Shown: in pieces, positions 12,414-13,537 of the stretch | Numbering within the stretch: the first letter of the stretch is position 1 | How the letters are laid out: every line of letters starts with the position of its first letter | DNA from: an uncultured Ruminiclostridium sp. | GTDB taxonomy: Bacteria > Bacillota > Clostridia > Oscillospirales > Ruminococcaceae | Length of the DNA: 13,537 nt | Reading direction: 5' to 3' | Assembly (NCBI GenBank): GCA_910579265.1 | Contig: CAJTTE010000010.1 | Location: 114,618 to 128,154 of the forward strand | Made by a program: the position numbers and the translations under genes | The notes under the pieces: model-generated | What the model saw: the letters and a program-made list of their open reading frames with translations, nothing else | The model's database searches: none | Told to the model about the DNA's origin: nothing

Positions 12414-12987
12414 AAATATAAGGATAGGAGTTGCGGTCTGCGGCTCTTTCTGCACCTTCAAAAAGGTTTTCGAGACCGTAGCCGAGCTTAAGGAGCTCGG
12501 GGCGGACATCATACCCATAATGAGCTTTAACGCCGCGCGTCTGTCAACCCGTTTCGGAAGAGCGGCAGATAATCTCAGGATCCTCGAAGGCATGACGGGA
12601 CGATGTGTTATTACCACAATAGAGGAAGCCGAGCCGATAGGGCCAAAGAAGATGACGGATATAATGCTCCTTCCCAATTGTACAGGAAACACACTGGCTA
12701 AGCTGGCACTTTCGATCACCGACAGCCCCGTTACCATGGCGGTAAAGAGTCATCTCAGAGGAAATCGTCCGGTAGTCGTAAATGTGGCCACCAACGACGC
12801 GCTTTCCGGCGCAGCAAAGAACATAGGCGCACTTATGAACCTACGCAACTACTACTTTGTGCCGATAAGACAGGATGACAGCGTTAACAAGCCCACTTCC
12901 GCAGTAGGCGACTTTTCCGCTATCCCGGATACTATCAAGGCGGCGCTAAGAGGAGTTCAGGTGCAGCCTTTGCTGATAGAGGGATAA
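12397..12987 (+). CDS. dpaB: Dipicolinate synthase subunit B
   Basis: A 196-residue flavoprotein-fold subunit of dipicolinate synthase (SpoVFB), partner of DpaA. The N-terminal IRIGVAVCGSFCTFKKV (about 8-24) is the flavoprotein-type phosphate loop; LLPNCTGNTLAKLALSITDSP (about 91-111) and RPVVVNVATNDALSG (about 123-137) are conserved family blocks, followed by NYYFVPIRQDD and KPTS. Length is normal and nothing is missing. The start is TTG at 12397, placed nine bases after GGAGG (12383-12387) inside the dpaA coding sequence. The 17-nt overlap with dpaA lets ribosomes pass directly and may keep subunit levels balanced. A GC-rich hairpin follows shortly after the stop. Confidence 0.93.
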   Translation: MAAIFENIRIGVAVCGSFCTFKKVFETVAELKELGADIIPIMSFNAARLSTRFGRAADNLRILEGMTGRCVITTIEEAEPIGPKKMTDIMLLPNCTGNTLAKLALSITDSPVTMAVKSHLRGNRPVVVNVATNDALSGAAKNIGALMNLRNYYFVPIRQDDSVNKPTSAVGDFSAIPDTIKAALRGVQVQPLLIEG

Positions 12988-13008
12988 CGTTGCTTCCCGC
13001 TTTGTTCA

Positions 13009-13060
13009 GTCTCCGCACGGTGCCCGTATGAATGAGGCCTCCGTGCGGAGACCGTCTTTA
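13009..13060 (+). terminator. Hairpin terminator of the dpaA-dpaB operon
   Basis: GTCTCCGCACGG (13009-13020) and CCGTGCGGAGAC (13041-13052) form a perfect 12-bp GC-rich stem with a 20-nt loop, itself able to pair further (GCC/GGC). A short T-rich stretch (TCTTTAT) follows. It lies 21 bp past the dpaB stop. The weak T-run keeps confidence moderate. Confidence 0.65.
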
Positions 13061-13062
13061 TG

Positions 13063-13537
13063 CCCTTCAGAAGCGCGTGCAGCTCCTGATCCGTATATGG
13101 AAGCGCTGAAGGAATGGGGCTTGCCGTGGAAGGAGAGCTTTGAACCGGAGCTGGTGGAATGAGATAAGGAGGGAATGAGAAAGGAGAAGGCCCTGAGGTA
13201 AGTGCGGCGAAGGGGGACGGGAGCAAGCGGAGATAAGGATATCAGGGGGTGCTCATAGAAGCGGAAATACTCTGATCTAATGGGGAAACTTCTGAGAATA
13301 AGGCAAAAAACGAAGAGGCACTTTATTTGATTTAAAGAAGTTGTGCGGAACGTGCTTTAAGGAAGTTATTCGGAATATGCTTAAGGAAGTTATGCGGAAA
13401 AACCGTCGAAAGACGGGTGCCGGGCGTTAATGTGAAGACGATTTGATAAAGCCGGAGGGCAGCAGCTTTAAGAAGTAAGCGACGAAAAGATGATCGTACC
13501 GGCAGAGAAATATCGCAGAGAATAGAAAACGAGGTAG
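13063..13537. other. Purine-rich right-edge stretch without a supported gene
   Basis: The plus strand is strongly purine-rich from about 13140 with stops in all frames. A 44-codon frame (13028-13162) overlaps the terminator and lacks a ribosome binding site. Three degenerate 25-bp repeats lie at 13331-13404, followed by a CCGTC-GAAA-GACGG hairpin (13403-13416). I see no tRNA or rRNA gene. Confidence 0.45.
13331..13404 (+). repeat. Three degenerate tandem repeats of about 25 bp
   Basis: Copies start at 13331, 13356 and 13381 and share TTTAAnGAAGTT followed by an A/G-T-rich stretch, CGGAA and, in the first two, a TGC end. The third is one base shorter. Drift is much greater than in the 104-bp array, so they are older or unselected. 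Confidence 0.6.

Noticed and set aside
12957..13226. Proline- and serine-rich 89-residue minus-strand frame
   Set aside because: It is antisense to the dpaB end and terminator, of low complexity from the purine-rich opposite strand, with no SD support.

Overview
The window looks like chromosomal DNA of an anaerobic, endospore-forming Clostridia-type Firmicute, plausibly a gut or rumen relative of Ruminococcus/Oscillospirales. The reasons are a dipicolinate synthase pair (dpaA-dpaB, spore-specific), a GH130 manno-oligosaccharide phosphorylase of the Ruminococcus type, purine-rich Shine-Dalgarno sites with frequent TTG starts, consensus sigma-A promoters and intermediate GC content. The genus call is inference.

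Layout. 389-1768 (-) is an AI-2E/PerM-type membrane protein with a perfect consensus promoter. 1941-2627 (-) is an unrecognised cysteine-rich protein. 2781-4496 (-) is a phosphohexomutase (PgcA type), divergent from 4762-5760 (+), a GH130 phosphorylase. Their shared intergenic region holds two good sigma-A promoters and an AT-rich inverted repeat whose half-site recurs at the mutase start point. The phosphorylase should release mannose 1-phosphate, which a mutase of this type might convert to mannose 6-phosphate.

5867-6833 has no conventional gene but holds the most unusual element in the window: six exact 104-bp tandem repeats plus a decayed seventh (5941-6672). Each unit carries an extended -10 promoter motif, an inverted repeat enclosing a purine-rich Shine-Dalgarno-like stretch, and an ATG opening a 32-34 codon frame. 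In the first four frames the stop codon overlaps the next unit's ATG (TAATG or TGATG), because 104 = 3 x 35 - 1.

10033 down to 6834 (-) is a compact four-gene operon: galU, a DUF5131 (Gp37/Gp68-type) protein, an aminoglycoside-phosphotransferase-fold protein that has lost its catalytic aspartates, and a shikimate-kinase-like protein. A strong promoter lies at 10116-10144. Two small genes on the same strand follow: a nucleoside-deoxyribosyltransferase-like protein (10430-10780) and a GNAT acetyltransferase (10910-11398).

11547-12987 (+) is dpaA-dpaB, overlapping by 17 nt, with a candidate sigma-K promoter just upstream, back to back with the sigma-A-like promoter of the GNAT gene, and ending in a GC-rich hairpin. 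The last ~480 bases are purine-rich and without a convincing gene; they contain three degenerate 25-bp repeats and a small GNRA-loop hairpin.
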